In this document: positions 8,109-17,389 of the stretch, piece after piece
Numbering within the stretch: position 1 is the stretch's first letter
How the letters are laid out: every line of letters starts with the position of its first letter
NCBI RefSeq assembly: GCF_009739905.1
Contig: NZ_CP034279.1
Span: 1,240,001 to 1,304,000, forward strand
Origin: Streptomyces ficellus
GTDB lineage: Bacteria; Actinomycetota; Actinomycetes; Streptomycetales; Streptomycetaceae
Direction: 5' to 3'
DNA length: 64,000 bases
Made by a program: the position numbers and the translations under genes
Notes under the pieces: model-generated
The model's input: the letters and a program-made list of their open reading frames with translations, nothing else
The model's database searches: none
Told to the model about the DNA's origin: nothing

Positions 8109-8618
8109 CTAGAAGAGCGTTTCGGCGGGCGCCGGGCCGCCGAGCGGGGCCCCTTCGAACGCGAGGAGGCGCTGCTTGCGGTCGAGGCCGCCGCCGTACC
8201 CGGTGAGGCCGCCGCTCGCGCCGATGACGCGGTGGCAGGGGACGATGATCCCGACGGGGTTCTTGCCGTTGGCGAGCCCGACGGCGCGCGAGGCTCCCGG
8301 CTTGCCGAGGGCCTCGGCGAGTTCGCCGTACGAGCGGGTCTCGCCGTACGGGATCGTCCGCAGCCGCTCCCAGACGCTGAGCTGGAACGGCGTACCGGCG
8401 AGGTGCAACCGCAGGTCGAACGCGGTGAGTTCGCGGGCGTAGTACGCGTCGAGCTGGCGGATCGCCTCGCCGAACGGGCGGGGGTCGGGGTCGCCGAAGG
8501 TCTCCTGCGGCGGGCGGTGGCGCTGGTCGGTCATGTACAGGCCGCTGAGCAGGCCGTCGGTCGCGACGAGGGTGAGCGGGCCGTACGGGCTGTCGGTGAC
8601 GGTGTGCTGGCGTCGCAT
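8109..8618 (-). CDS. ogt: Methylated-DNA-protein cysteine methyltransferase
   Basis: Suicidal repair protein that takes the methyl group from O6-methylguanine or O4-methylthymine in DNA. 169 aa. Seen: the active-site PCHRV with acceptor Cys128, preceded by NGKNPVGIIV and followed by GGLTGYGGG; the helix-turn-helix TIPYGETRSYGELA lies just upstream, as in the family. It begins 12 bp after the Ada-AlkA gene stop, so both are expected on one transcript for alkylation damage. Confidence 0.96.
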   Translation of the reverse strand: MRRQHTVTDSPYGPLTLVATDGLLSGLYMTDQRHRPPQETFGDPDPRPFGEAIRQLDAYYARELTAFDLRLHLAGTPFQLSVWERLRTIPYGETRSYGELAEALGKPGASRAVGLANGKNPVGIIVPCHRVIGASGGLTGYGGGLDRKQRLLAFEGAPLGGPAPAETLF

Positions 8619-8630
8619 CGGGGCGTTTCC

Positions 8631-10109
8631 TTACGCGGGCAGGTGGTTGATCGGGTGGCTGTCGGTCGCCCACAGGTACTGGACGGCGTACGCGCGCCAG
8701 GGCCGCCACGCGGCGGCGCGGGCCGTGAGCGCGGCGGGCGTCGAGGCCAGGCCGAGACCGGCGGCGGCGCGCCGGACGCCGAGGTCGGTGGGGAGGAACG
8801 CGTCGGGGTCGCCGAGGGCGCGCATGGCGATGACCTCGACCGTCCAGGGCCCGAACCCGGGCAGTGCGCGCAGTCGTACGCGGGCTTCGTCCCAGTCGCT
8901 GTCCGGGCCGAGCCGCAGCGAGCCGTCGGCGAGGGCACCGACGAGGGTGGTGAGCGTGGTGCGGCGGCTGCGCGGCAGGGCGAGCACCTCCGGGTCGAGC
9001 GCGGCGAGCGCCGCGGGGGCCGGGAACAGGTGGGTGAGGCCGCCCTCGGGGTCGTCGACGGGGGTGCCGTGCGCGGCGACGAGGCGGGCCGCGTGGGTGC
9101 GGGCGGCGGCGGTGGAGACCTGCTGGCCGAGCACCGCGCGGACGGCGAACTCGGCCGCGTCGACGGTCCGCGGGACGCGCCGGCCGGGCGCCTCGCCGAC
9201 CAGCGGCGCGAGGAGCGGGTCCGTGCGGAGCTGGTCGTCCACGGCGACGGGGTCGGCGTCGAGGTCGAGCATCCAGCGGCAGCGGCTGATGGCGAGGGTG
9301 AGGTCGCGCGGGTCGGTGAGCGAGAGGCGGCAGGCGATGTGGTCGGGGCGGGGAGTGAGGGCGACGATGCCGTGGCCGTGCGGGAGGGCGAGGGTGCGAC
9401 GGTAGGCGCCGTCGCGCCACTCCTCCACGCCGGGCACGGCGGTGGCGGCCAGGTGGCCGAAGAGGTTGTCGGGGTTGAGCGGCGCTCGGTACGGCAGTCT
9501 GAGCGCGATGACGCCGGGGGTGTGGTGCGGTGTCCTGCTCGCGGCGCGGGCCGCGCGGGCGCGCAGTTCGCCGGGGGCGAGCGCGAAGACCTCGCGCACG
9601 GTGTCGTTGAAGGTGCGCACGGAGGAGAACCCGGCGGCGAACGCGACGTCCGCCATCGGCAGCGGGGTCGTCTCGATCAGCACGCGGGCGGTCTGGGCGC
9701 GCTGGGCGCGGGCCAGGGCGAGCGGTCCGGCTCCGAGCTCGGCGAGCAGCTGGCGCTCGATCTGCCGGGTCGAGTACCCGAGGCGGGCGGCCAGTCCGGG
9801 TACGCCCTCGCGGTCGACGACGCCGTCGCGGATCAGGCGCATGGCGCGGGCGACCGCGTCGGCGCGGGCGTTCCACTCGGGCGAGCCGGGGCTGGTGTCG
9901 GGCCGGCAGCGCTTGCAGGCGCGGAAACCGGCCTGCTGGCAGGCGGCGGCGCTCGGGTAGAACACCATGTTCTCGGCCTTCGGCGGCACGACCGGGCAGC
10001 TGGGCCGGCAGTAGATGCGGGTGGTGAGGACGGCGGTGAAGAACCATCCGTCGAAACGGGCGTCCTTGGACCGGACGGCCCGCACGCAGCGCTCGGTGTC
10101 GGTGTGCAT
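8631..10109 (-). CDS. alkA: Ada N-domain / AraC HTH / AlkA DNA glycosylase fusion
   Basis: Bifunctional alkylation-response regulator and 3-methyladenine DNA glycosylase. 492 aa from ATG 10109 (a longer in-frame extension to 10253 has no gene-like composition). Domains in order: Ada zinc domain with Cys34, Cys38, Cys65 and Cys68, where Cys34 matches the methyl-phosphotriester acceptor of Ada; AraC-type HTH at about 85-185; AlkA N-terminal domain about 195-290; HhH-GPD domain with LPGFGPWTVEVIAMRALG and the catalytic Asp in LPTDLGVR. Methylation of Cys34 likely activates its own promoter in the 156-bp region shared with the divergent P450 gene. Confidence 0.94.
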   Translation of the reverse strand: MHTDTERCVRAVRSKDARFDGWFFTAVLTTRIYCRPSCPVVPPKAENMVFYPSAAACQQAGFRACKRCRPDTSPGSPEWNARADAVARAMRLIRDGVVDREGVPGLAARLGYSTRQIERQLLAELGAGPLALARAQRAQTARVLIETTPLPMADVAFAAGFSSVRTFNDTVREVFALAPGELRARAARAASRTPHHTPGVIALRLPYRAPLNPDNLFGHLAATAVPGVEEWRDGAYRRTLALPHGHGIVALTPRPDHIACRLSLTDPRDLTLAISRCRWMLDLDADPVAVDDQLRTDPLLAPLVGEAPGRRVPRTVDAAEFAVRAVLGQQVSTAAARTHAARLVAAHGTPVDDPEGGLTHLFPAPAALAALDPEVLALPRSRRTTLTTLVGALADGSLRLGPDSDWDEARVRLRALPGFGPWTVEVIAMRALGDPDAFLPTDLGVRRAAAGLGLASTPAALTARAAAWRPWRAYAVQYLWATDSHPINHLPA

Positions 10110-10265
10110 GGGTCCAGCATGGACAACGCGGGCCGGTGGCCGCTGGCGAGAAAGCGACATCAACCTCGCACTGCCTGCGGTCCGCCCGATCCCCGGCGCC
10201 CGGCGATCACGCTGTGGGACCATCGCGTCACACGATGTCGCGCCGACGACCACTCAGGGGGCACG

Positions 10266-11468
10266 ATGACCGAGCGGATCCTTCTCGACCCGCGCACTCC
10301 CGACCTGCGGGCGCAGGCGGAGCAGCTGCGCCGGTGCGGTCCGGTCGCTCCGGCCGAGTGGCCGGGCGGGGTCCACTGCTGGGCGGTCGTGGGCCACGCC
10401 GAGCTGGAGACGGTGCTGACCGACCCGCGGTTCGCCCGCTCGCCCACGCACTGGCGGGCGCTGCGGGACGGGGAGATCGCCGCCGACTGGCCCATGCTGG
10501 CGCACTTGAGGCGGACGTGGATGCTGACGGCCGACGGCGCCGACCACCGGCGGCTGCGGCACGCGGTGGCCGCGGCCTTCACGCCCCGCCGGGTCGAGGG
10601 GCTGACACCCGCGATCACGGCCACCGTGGAGGCACTGCTGGACGATCTGGAGGCGGCCGCTCAGGACGGTCCGGTGGACCTCCGCGCGGCGTACGCCTTG
10701 CCGCTCCCCCTGAACACGCTCTGCGCCCTGTTCGGGATCCCGCCCGGGGACCGGCCGGAGGTCGCCGCCCTCGTGGGCCGGGCGCTGTCGCGCGCCGCGC
10801 TGACCCCCGAGGAGTCGGCCGCCCTGACCCGCGAGATCAACACCTGCCTGGCGGACCTGGTCAGGAGCCGGTCGGCGGCACCCGGCGACGACCTGGTCAC
10901 CGACCTGCTGCGCGGGGGCACCGACGGTGACGGCGGCCTGTCCGAGGTCGAACTGCTCGACATGCTGTGGCTGTTCCTCGGCGCGGGCTTCGAGACCACG
11001 GCCGGCGCGCTCGTCAACACGGCGCACGCCCTCCTCGTCCACCCGCGGGAGCTGGACCGGGCGCTGGGCGGGCGGGTCGGCTGGGACGCGGTCGTGGAGG
11101 AGGGCATCCGCTACGACTCCAGCGTCTACGCCCTGCCCTTCGCCTACCCCACCGAGGACCTGGAGCTGGGTGGCCGGGCGCTGCGCGCGGGCGACGCCCT
11201 GCTGCTGTGCTTCGCGGCGGCCAACCGGGACCCGCGGCACGGCGAGGTCCGGTTCGAGACGGGCCGCGCCGGGGCGCGTCCACGGCAGCTCGGGTTCGGC
11301 CAGGGCCCGCACTTCTGCGTGGGGGCGCCCCTGGCCCGGCTCCAGCTGCGGATCGCCCTGGCCCGCCTCTTCGAGCGGTTCCCCGGGCTGCGCCTCGCCG
11401 GCCCGCCCGGCCCTCCGGTGCCCTCGCTCATCGCCAGCACGCCCAGCGCGCTGTACGTGTCCCGGTAG
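10266..11468 (+). CDS. Cytochrome P450
   Basis: Haem monooxygenase, 400 aa, of unknown substrate; soluble, class I type needing ferredoxin and reductase. Seen: I-helix oxygen-binding GAGFETT, K-helix EGIR (the ExxR pair), and the haem loop FGQGPHFCVGAPLAR with axial ligand Cys351. The N-terminus begins directly with MTERILLDP with no membrane anchor. The ATG has AGGGGG 5-10 bases upstream. No ferredoxin gene is adjacent, so it must borrow redox partners. Divergent from the Ada-AlkA gene; no biosynthetic cluster surrounds it. Confidence 0.93.
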   Translation: MTERILLDPRTPDLRAQAEQLRRCGPVAPAEWPGGVHCWAVVGHAELETVLTDPRFARSPTHWRALRDGEIAADWPMLAHLRRTWMLTADGADHRRLRHAVAAAFTPRRVEGLTPAITATVEALLDDLEAAAQDGPVDLRAAYALPLPLNTLCALFGIPPGDRPEVAALVGRALSRAALTPEESAALTREINTCLADLVRSRSAAPGDDLVTDLLRGGTDGDGGLSEVELLDMLWLFLGAGFETTAGALVNTAHALLVHPRELDRALGGRVGWDAVVEEGIRYDSSVYALPFAYPTEDLELGGRALRAGDALLLCFAAANRDPRHGEVRFETGRAGARPRQLGFGQGPHFCVGAPLARLQLRIALARLFERFPGLRLAGPPGPPVPSLIASTPSALYVSR

Positions 11469-11480
11469 CGGCGGCGGGCG

Positions 11481-11987
11481 CTACCGGAGGCGGGCGGCGA
11501 ACGCCTCGTGGGCCCGGTCGTCGAAGAGGACGAACCGGACCTCCTCCACCGAGGTCCGCGCCGCCTTCACGGTGTCCACGGCGATACGGGCGGCGTCCTC
11601 CATGGGCCAGCGGTAGACGCCCGTCGAGATGGCGGGGAACGCGACGGTACGGGCGCCTAGTTCATCGGCGACGCGCAGGGACTCGCGGTAGCAGGAGGCC
11701 AGTGGCTCCGGGTCGCTGTCGGCGCCCTGGTGCACGGGGCCGACGGTGTGGATGACCCAGCGGGCGTGCAGCCGTCCGGCGGTGGTGGCGACGGCCTGCC
11801 CGGTGGGCAGGCCGCGGCCGAACCGGGAGGCGCGCAGGGCGCGGCACTCGGCGAGGATGTCGGGGCCGCCCTTGCGGTGGATCGCGCCGTCGACGCCTCC
11901 GCCGCCCAGGAGGGAGGAGTTGGCGGCGTTGACGAGGGCGTCGGCGTGCTGCTCGGTGATGTCGCCGCGGACGAGGGTGATCTTCAC
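11481..11987 (-). CDS. Macrodomain protein (O-acetyl-ADP-ribose deacetylase type)
   Basis: Binds ADP-ribose and likely hydrolyses O-acetyl-ADP-ribose or ADP-ribosyl esters. 168 aa, a single YmdB-like macrodomain. Seen: [20 protein letters not shown] at residues 6-25 with the catalytic/ribose-binding Asn pair, the glycine loop [27 protein letters not shown], and HTVGP. Its start overlaps the stop of the upstream FAD oxidoreductase by 4 bp, so the two are translationally coupled; 3.4 kb away lies the sirtuin that would make its presumed substrate. Confidence 0.92.
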   Translation of the reverse strand: MKITLVRGDITEQHADALVNAANSSLLGGGGVDGAIHRKGGPDILAECRALRASRFGRGLPTGQAVATTAGRLHARWVIHTVGPVHQGADSDPEPLASCYRESLRVADELGARTVAFPAISTGVYRWPMEDAARIAVDTVKAARTSVEEVRFVLFDDRAHEAFAARLR

Positions 11988-13405
11988 CGTCGGGCCTTAC
12001 GCAGGTGGCGCCAGACCGCCTTCGCCGCGTTGTGGCCCGACATACCGTGCACTCCGGGGCCGGGCGGGGTGGCGGAGGAGCAGAGGAAGACGGCGGGGTG
12101 CGGGGTGCTGTACGGGAAGACGGACACCCGGGGGCGCAGCAGCAGTTGGATGCCGGACGCCGCGCCGCAGGCGATGTCCCCGCCGACGTAGTTGGCGTTG
12201 CGCGCGGCGAGCTGGGGCGGGCCGGCGGTGGCGCGGGCGAGGACGAGGTCGCGGAAGCCGGGGGCGAACCGCTCGATCTGCCGCTCGACGGCGTCGGTGA
12301 GGTCGCCCTCCCAGGCGTGCGGGACGTGCCCGTACGCCCAGAAGACGTGTTTGCCCTCGGGTGCGCGGGACGGGTCGACGAGACTGGGCTGGGCGGTGAT
12401 GAGGAACGGGGCGCGGGGCGCGGTGCCGCCGGACGCCTGGTCCAGGGCGGTGCCGATCTCGCGGCTGCTCGGCCCCACTTGGACGGTGCCGGCACGGCGG
12501 GGTTCGGCGGCGGTCCAGGGGACGGGGCCGTCCAGCGCGTAGTCGATCTTGTAGACGGAGGCGCCGTAGCGGTACCGGTCGTAGTAGCGGCCGAGGCCGG
12601 CGATGCGGGCCAGCGCGGTGGGCGAGGTGTCGAAGACGTACGCGCGGGCGGGCGGCAGGTCGTCGAGCCGCTTCACCTCGTAGGAGGTGTGCACGCTGCC
12701 GCCGAGGTCCCGGACGTACGCGGCCAGGGCGTCGGAGATCGCCTGGGAGCCGCCGCGGGGCAGCGGCCAGCCGCCGGCGTGGGCGGCCAGCGCGAAGACG
12801 AGCCCGATCGCGCTGGTGGCCGGGCCGCCGAGCGGGGCGATGACGTGCGCGACGAGCCCCGCGAACAGGGCGCGGGCCCGGTCGTCGCGGAAGCGGCGCA
12901 TCAGCCAGGTGGACGGGGGCAGGCCGTCGATGCCGAAGCGGGCGAGGGTGACCGGGTCGCGCGGGAGGGCCGTGAGGGGCAGCGACATGAAGTCGCGGGC
13001 CAGGGTGTCCCACTTGCCGAGGTACGGCGCGACGAGACGGCGGTACGTACCGGCGTCGCGGGGGCCGAAGGAGGCGGCCGTCTCGGAGACGGAGCGCGAC
13101 AGCACCGCGGCCGTGCCGTCGTCGAAGGGGTGCGCCATGGGCAGCTCGGGGTGCAGCCACTCCAGTCCGTACCGGTCGAGCGGCATGGCCTTGAAGGCGG
13201 GCGACCCGGCGCCCAGCGGGTGCACGGCGGAGCACGGGTCGTGCCGGAAGCCGGGCAGCGTGAGCTCCTCGGTCCTGGCCCCGCCTCCGACCGTGTCGAG
13301 GGCCTCGAACACGGCGACGGAGAACCCGCGGCGGGCCAGCTCGGCGGCGGCGGTCAGTCCGTTGGGCCCCGCCCCCACGACGACGGCATCGAGCATCGAC
13401 GGCAC
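11984..13405 (-). CDS. FAD-dependent oxidoreductase, phytoene-desaturase-like
   Basis: 473-aa flavoprotein of the amine oxidase/phytoene dehydrogenase superfamily, substrate unknown. Seen: N-terminal Rossmann dinucleotide motif [20 protein letters not shown] (residues 8-27) and the following acidic strand end ([15 protein letters not shown]), plus a C-terminal [16 protein letters not shown] FAD segment. No carotenoid synthesis partner is nearby. The GTG at 13405 has AAGGAG 7 bases upstream; the internal ATG at 13396 would put that site 16 bases away, so GTG is preferred. First gene of a two-gene operon with the macrodomain protein. Confidence 0.88.
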   Translation of the reverse strand: MPSMLDAVVVGAGPNGLTAAAELARRGFSVAVFEALDTVGGGARTEELTLPGFRHDPCSAVHPLGAGSPAFKAMPLDRYGLEWLHPELPMAHPFDDGTAAVLSRSVSETAASFGPRDAGTYRRLVAPYLGKWDTLARDFMSLPLTALPRDPVTLARFGIDGLPPSTWLMRRFRDDRARALFAGLVAHVIAPLGGPATSAIGLVFALAAHAGGWPLPRGGSQAISDALAAYVRDLGGSVHTSYEVKRLDDLPPARAYVFDTSPTALARIAGLGRYYDRYRYGASVYKIDYALDGPVPWTAAEPRRAGTVQVGPSSREIGTALDQASGGTAPRAPFLITAQPSLVDPSRAPEGKHVFWAYGHVPHAWEGDLTDAVERQIERFAPGFRDLVLARATAGPPQLAARNANYVGGDIACGAASGIQLLLRPRVSVFPYSTPHPAVFLCSSATPPGPGVHGMSGHNAAKAVWRHLRKARR

Positions 13406-13527
13406 GTTGGGACTCCTTCGTCAGCCGATGGCCAAGGTATCTCAGGATATTGGGCCGCCGGGCGGCACCGGACGGCGGGAGGGCGCTGCCGGGAGGGGCC
13501 CGCCGCCCCGCGCGTCCTTGAGAGCGC

Positions 13528-14361
13528 CTACCCGGCGGCCAGCAGGGCGCGTATGCGGTCGGCCGTGGCCCGGTCGCGGGCGGCGGTGAAGGGCAGGGCG
13601 TTGCCGCCGGTGACGCGGAACGGGGCGCCCGTCAGCGTGGCATGGGCACCGCCGGCCTCCTCGACCAGGAGCAGACCCGCCGCGTGGTCCCAGGCGTACT
13701 CCCACGAGAACGCCACCGCGTCCAGGTCGCCCCGGGCCACCGCCAGGTACTCCAGGCCCGCCGAACCGCACGGGCGGGGGCGGACGCCCTCGGTGTCGAG
13801 GGCGAGGAGCGCCGCCTTCTGCTCGGGCGTGGTGTAGTCGGGGTGGGACGTCGCCACCTCCAGCGCCGCGCCGGGCGCGGGCGCACCCGACCGGATCTCC
13901 TCGCCGTTCACCCGGGCGCCCCGGCCGCGCACCGCCACGGCCATCTCCTCCCGCGCCGGGGCGTACGTCCACGAGGCCAGGACCTCACCGCGCACGGCCA
14001 GCGCGACGAGCGTGCAGAAGCCGGGGTCGCCGTGCGCGAAGTGCCAGGTGCCGTCGACCGGGTCGACGATCCACACCGGCGCGTCACCCCGCAGCGCCTC
14101 GTAGACCGCGGGGTCGGCGTGCACCGACTCCTCGCCGACGACGACGGAGCCGGGCAGCAGCGCCGTGAGCGACGCGGTCAGGTGGGCCTCGGCGGCCCGG
14201 TCGGCGACCGTCACGAGGTCGTGCGGGCCGCTCTTCTCGACTATCTGGTGGGTGGCGAGCTTGCGCCAGCGCGGTACGACTTCGGCGGCGGCCGCCGCGC
14301 GCACCGCCTCCTCGGCCGCGGCGGACAGGGTCCCGGATCCGTCGAGAAGTTCATCGATCAT
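13528..14361 (-). CDS. Inositol monophosphatase family protein
   Basis: Mg-dependent, Li-sensitive phosphatase of the IMPase/FBPase/CysQ superfamily, 277 aa. Seen: metal-binding GEES (Glu in motif A), WIVDPVDGTWHFAHG (motif DPxDGT) and the distal WDHAAG. It may act on inositol phosphate, histidinol phosphate or a nucleotide such as PAP; sequence alone does not decide, and the Trp-His in place of the usual N-F after DGT is a slight deviation. An AGCTAA (TTAGCT on the coding strand) 6 bases before the ATG suggests a leaderless message. Confidence 0.88.
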   Translation of the reverse strand: MIDELLDGSGTLSAAAEEAVRAAAAAEVVPRWRKLATHQIVEKSGPHDLVTVADRAAEAHLTASLTALLPGSVVVGEESVHADPAVYEALRGDAPVWIVDPVDGTWHFAHGDPGFCTLVALAVRGEVLASWTYAPAREEMAVAVRGRGARVNGEEIRSGAPAPGAALEVATSHPDYTTPEQKAALLALDTEGVRPRPCGSAGLEYLAVARGDLDAVAFSWEYAWDHAAGLLLVEEAGGAHATLTGAPFRVTGGNALPFTAARDRATADRIRALLAAG

Positions 14362-14415
14362 GTGTCCAGCTAAGCACGGCGCACTGACAACCCGGGACCG
14401 GTCCGGTGATCCGGG

Positions 14416-16209
14416 TCAGCGGCCCACCGCGTAGCCCTGCATGCCGCGGGGGTTGGCCGCGGCCGACAGGACGCCGGTGCCCGGGTCGCGGGCCACCGCG
14501 CACAGCCGCCCCTCCGACCAGGGCCCGCCGACCGTGACGTCGTGGCCGCGGCGGCGCAGGTCGTCGACGACGGCCGCGTCCATCCGCGACTCGACGGTGA
14601 GCGAGCCGGGCCGCATGCCACGCGGGTGGAAGGAGCCGGGGAAGCCGTCGGTGTGCCAGTCGGGCGCGTCGATGGCGGCCTGGAGGTCCAGCCCGCCGTG
14701 TGCGAGGGCGAGGAAGAAGTGCAGTTGCCACTGGTCCTGCTGGTCGCCGCCCGGCGTGCCGAACGCCATGACCGGCACCCCGTCGCGCAGGGCCAGGGAC
14801 GGGCTGAGCGTGGTGCGGGGGCGGCGGCCGGGCGTCAGCGAGTTCGGCAGGCCGGGGTCCAGCCAGGCCATCTGGAGCCGGGTGCCGAGCGGGAAGCCCA
14901 GTTCGGGCACGACGGGGTTGGACTGGAGCCAGCCGCCGCTGGGCGTGGCCGCGACCATGTTGCCCCACCGGTCGACGACGTCGATGTGGCACGTGTCGCC
15001 CCGGGTGGTGCCGTCCGGGGCGACCGTCGGCTCCCCGGCACCGGCGGCGGTCGGCACGGCCGGCGCGCCGGGGCCGGGCCGGCCCTGGGCGACTCCGGCG
15101 GCGTGGCCGCTCAGCCGGGGCGCACGGCCGCCGGGGCTGCCGGGGCGCAGCTCGTACGAGGCCTTCTCCCCCACCAGGGCCCGCCGTTCGGCGTTGTAGG
15201 GGGCGGACAGCAGTGTCTCGACCGGGACGTCGGCGGCGTCCCCGTACCAGGCCTCGCGGTCCGCCATGGCGAGCTTGCAGCCCTCGACGAGCAGGTGGAC
15301 GTAATCGGCCGAGCCGTACGGGGGCAATTCGTCGGGGAGCAGGGCGAGTTGCTGGAGGAACACCGGTCCCTGGCTCCAGCCGCCCGGCTTGCACACGGTC
15401 CAGCCGTTCCAGTCGTACGTGACCGGATCCTCGTACACCGCGGACCAGGCCGCCAGGTCGGCGGCGGTCAGGGTGCCCGTGTGCCGGGCGCCGCTGGTGT
15501 CCATGGTGGGGCGCCCGGCCTGCCGGACGAGCGCCTCGGCGACGAACCCGCCGCGCCAGATGCGGCGGGCGGCCTCGATCTGGCCGGTCCGGTCGTCGCC
15601 GGCCTCGGCCCTCGCCTCGTCGACGAGGCGGCGCCAGGTGCGGGCGAGCGCCAGATTGCGGAACAGCCGCCCGGGGGCGGGCGGCCGGCCGCCGGGGAGG
15701 TACACCTCGGCGGAGGTGGTCCACTCGTTCTCGAAGAGGGCGCGTACGGTCTCCACCATCGCGCCGACCCGCTCCACGGGCGCGTGCCCGTCCTCGGCGT
15801 ACCCGACGGCGTACCGCAGCACCTGGGCGAGGGTCTTGGTGCCGTGGTCGCGCAGCAGCACCATCCACGCGTCGAACGCGCCCGGCACGGCGGCGGCCAG
15901 CGGCCCGGTGCCGGCCACCAGGTCGAGGCCCAGGGCGCGGTAGTGCCCGACGGTCGCGCCGGCGGGCGCGGGGCCCTGACCGCACAGCACCCGGACCGGC
16001 CGCCCGGCGGGCGCGAGGACGACCGGCACCTCCCCGGCCGGTCCGTTGAGGTGCGGCTCGACGACGTGCAGGACGAACCCGGCGGCGACGGCGGCGTCGA
16101 AGGCGTTGCCGCCGTCCTCCAGGACGGCCATGGCCGACTGGGAGGCGAGCCAGTGCGTGGAGGACACCATCCCGAAGGTGCCCTGGAGGGTGGGTCGGGT
16201 GGTGAACAT
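14416..16209 (-). CDS. ggt: Gamma-glutamyltransferase, cytosolic type
   Basis: N-terminal-nucleophile hydrolase cleaving gamma-glutamyl bonds (for example glutathione). 597 aa from ATG 16209, with GAGGTG about 9 bases upstream; the GTG at 16221 is an alternative. Seen: GGNAFDAAVAAGF at the start of the large subunit; the autocleavage/nucleophile Thr in GDTCHIDVVDRWGNMVA; then PRTTLSPSLALRDG and AFGTPGGDQQ, the small-subunit gamma-glutamyl-binding loops. No signal peptide, unlike the second gamma-glutamyltransferase at 33203-35011, so this one resembles the cytoplasmic YwrD-like branch. Confidence 0.92.
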   Translation of the reverse strand: MFTTRPTLQGTFGMVSSTHWLASQSAMAVLEDGGNAFDAAVAAGFVLHVVEPHLNGPAGEVPVVLAPAGRPVRVLCGQGPAPAGATVGHYRALGLDLVAGTGPLAAAVPGAFDAWMVLLRDHGTKTLAQVLRYAVGYAEDGHAPVERVGAMVETVRALFENEWTTSAEVYLPGGRPPAPGRLFRNLALARTWRRLVDEARAEAGDDRTGQIEAARRIWRGGFVAEALVRQAGRPTMDTSGARHTGTLTAADLAAWSAVYEDPVTYDWNGWTVCKPGGWSQGPVFLQQLALLPDELPPYGSADYVHLLVEGCKLAMADREAWYGDAADVPVETLLSAPYNAERRALVGEKASYELRPGSPGGRAPRLSGHAAGVAQGRPGPGAPAVPTAAGAGEPTVAPDGTTRGDTCHIDVVDRWGNMVAATPSGGWLQSNPVVPELGFPLGTRLQMAWLDPGLPNSLTPGRRPRTTLSPSLALRDGVPVMAFGTPGGDQQDQWQLHFFLALAHGGLDLQAAIDAPDWHTDGFPGSFHPRGMRPGSLTVESRMDAAVVDDLRRRGHDVTVGGPWSEGRLCAVARDPGTGVLSAAANPRGMQGYAVGR

Positions 16210-16312
16210 ACGGCCGGTCACCTCACTGTGGCGGGAACGGCGTTCAGGCTAGCCGCCCGCGGGGGCGGGGGCGGCCGGTCCGGCGGCCCTTGCGGGCGGC
16301 GCCCGACACGCG

Positions 16313-17214
16313 TCACCCGAGGCACACGACGAGCAGGCAGGCCTGGGGCGGTGACGCCGGGTCCTGGGCCGGGGGGCCGGGCAGCAGGTCGCCCAGGGAC
16401 GTGCCGCCGCCGGCGGGGTCCTCGGCGCCGGGGGCTCCTCCGGGGCGGGGGCTCCTGGGGCGGGGGCCCCGGGCTCCTCCGGTGCGGGGGTCCGGGGCGC
16501 GGGGGCGGTGGGTGCGGGGGTTCCGGCGGTCTCGGTGCGGGGCGGCGGTGCGTCCGGGGCGCCGGGCCGGGGCGACGCAGGGGTCTGGGCGGCGGTCGCG
16601 GGGGTCCCGGGCGCCGACGGTCCGGACCGCCCCGCCCGGCCGGGGTCGGCGTGGCGGGCCGGGGTGCCCCCCGCCCGGGCGGCCGCCGGGGGCGGCGTGC
16701 CGACGGACCGGTCGGCGCCCGCCGGGGGCGACGTCACGTCCCCGGCCGCCCGCTGGGAGCCGGGCGCGGGCGCGGTGGACGGATCGGACGGCGGGGCCGC
16801 GTGGGCGTGGCCGGCGGAGGGCTTGGCACTCGGCAGGGCGGCGAGGGTGAGGCCGCCACCGACGAGGGCGACGGCCGTGGCGGCGACCGCCCGGCGCCGG
16901 TGCTTCTTCCACCGCGCGAGCTGGCGGCGCCGGGCCGCACGGCCCTGTCCCGTGGACGCGGCTCCCCCGGGCGCCGCGTTCTCGTCCGGGGTGCCGGGGT
17001 GCGGGGCGGCCGGGCCCGGCGCGGTGGTCGGCGTGTCGCCGTACCCCTGCGGAGCCGGAAGGTCTTCCGTCGTGACGGCGAGCGTCGGGGCGGTGGAGGC
17101 GACGGCGCTGTGGAGACGCCCGGCGGCGGGGGCGATGTCCGGTGCGTACGCGCCGCATCCCGGACACACGAACGCCCCGTTGAGGTTCCGGCGGCACGCG
17201 GAGCAGTAGTCCAT
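16313..17214 (-). CDS. Zinc-ribbon, single-TM, Pro/Ala-rich protein with apparent frameshift
   Basis: Begins MDYCSACRRNLNG at 17214 with two CxxC pairs (Cys4/7 and Cys17/20) forming a zinc ribbon, then a basic stretch (RRRQLARWKKHRRR), one transmembrane helix (about 109-128) and a long extracellular Pro/Ala/Thr-rich tail. Read straight, the frame runs on to 16249 with an Arg/Pro-rich end. One extra C in the C5 run (G5 at 16430-16434 on the + strand) would instead join EEPP to GAEDPAGGGTSLGDLLPG and end ...SPPQACLLVVCLG at 16313. I recall related Streptomyces proteins (SCO2400-type) ending in a similar CLLV-C-LG tail. Either a real frameshift or a base-calling error in the homopolymer. Confidence 0.68.
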
Positions 17215-17389
17215 CGACGATCTTTCTGTGGTCACGTTCACACACGGGATCGAGCGGCCAGTAACGCTAACGGCGCTTCCCGGAGGCGGTGCGCAGCCCG
17301 TGTGACGCTCCTGGGGAGATGTGGCGCGGGGAGCCGCGTGAAAGGCTGACGGGACGGTCGGTTCGGGGACGGACGGGAGATGTGCGGAC

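Noticed and set aside
7621..10047. Long reverse open frame of about 800 codons, Arg/Pro-rich, over the Ada-AlkA and sirtuin region
   Set aside because: It is an antisense or frame-shifted shadow: the protein is nearly all Arg, Pro, Gly and Ala, while clear domain matches lie in the other frame.
10154..10241. GCGACATC and GATGTCGC 80 bp apart in the Ada-AlkA/P450 divergent region
   Set aside because: Eight-base arms at that distance in GC-rich DNA can occur by chance, and nothing else supports an Ada-box here.
10266..11468. A biosynthetic gene cluster around the first P450
   Set aside because: Neighbours are DNA repair, a macrodomain and an FAD oxidoreductase. There is no synthase, cyclase or ferredoxin, so no cluster call is justified.
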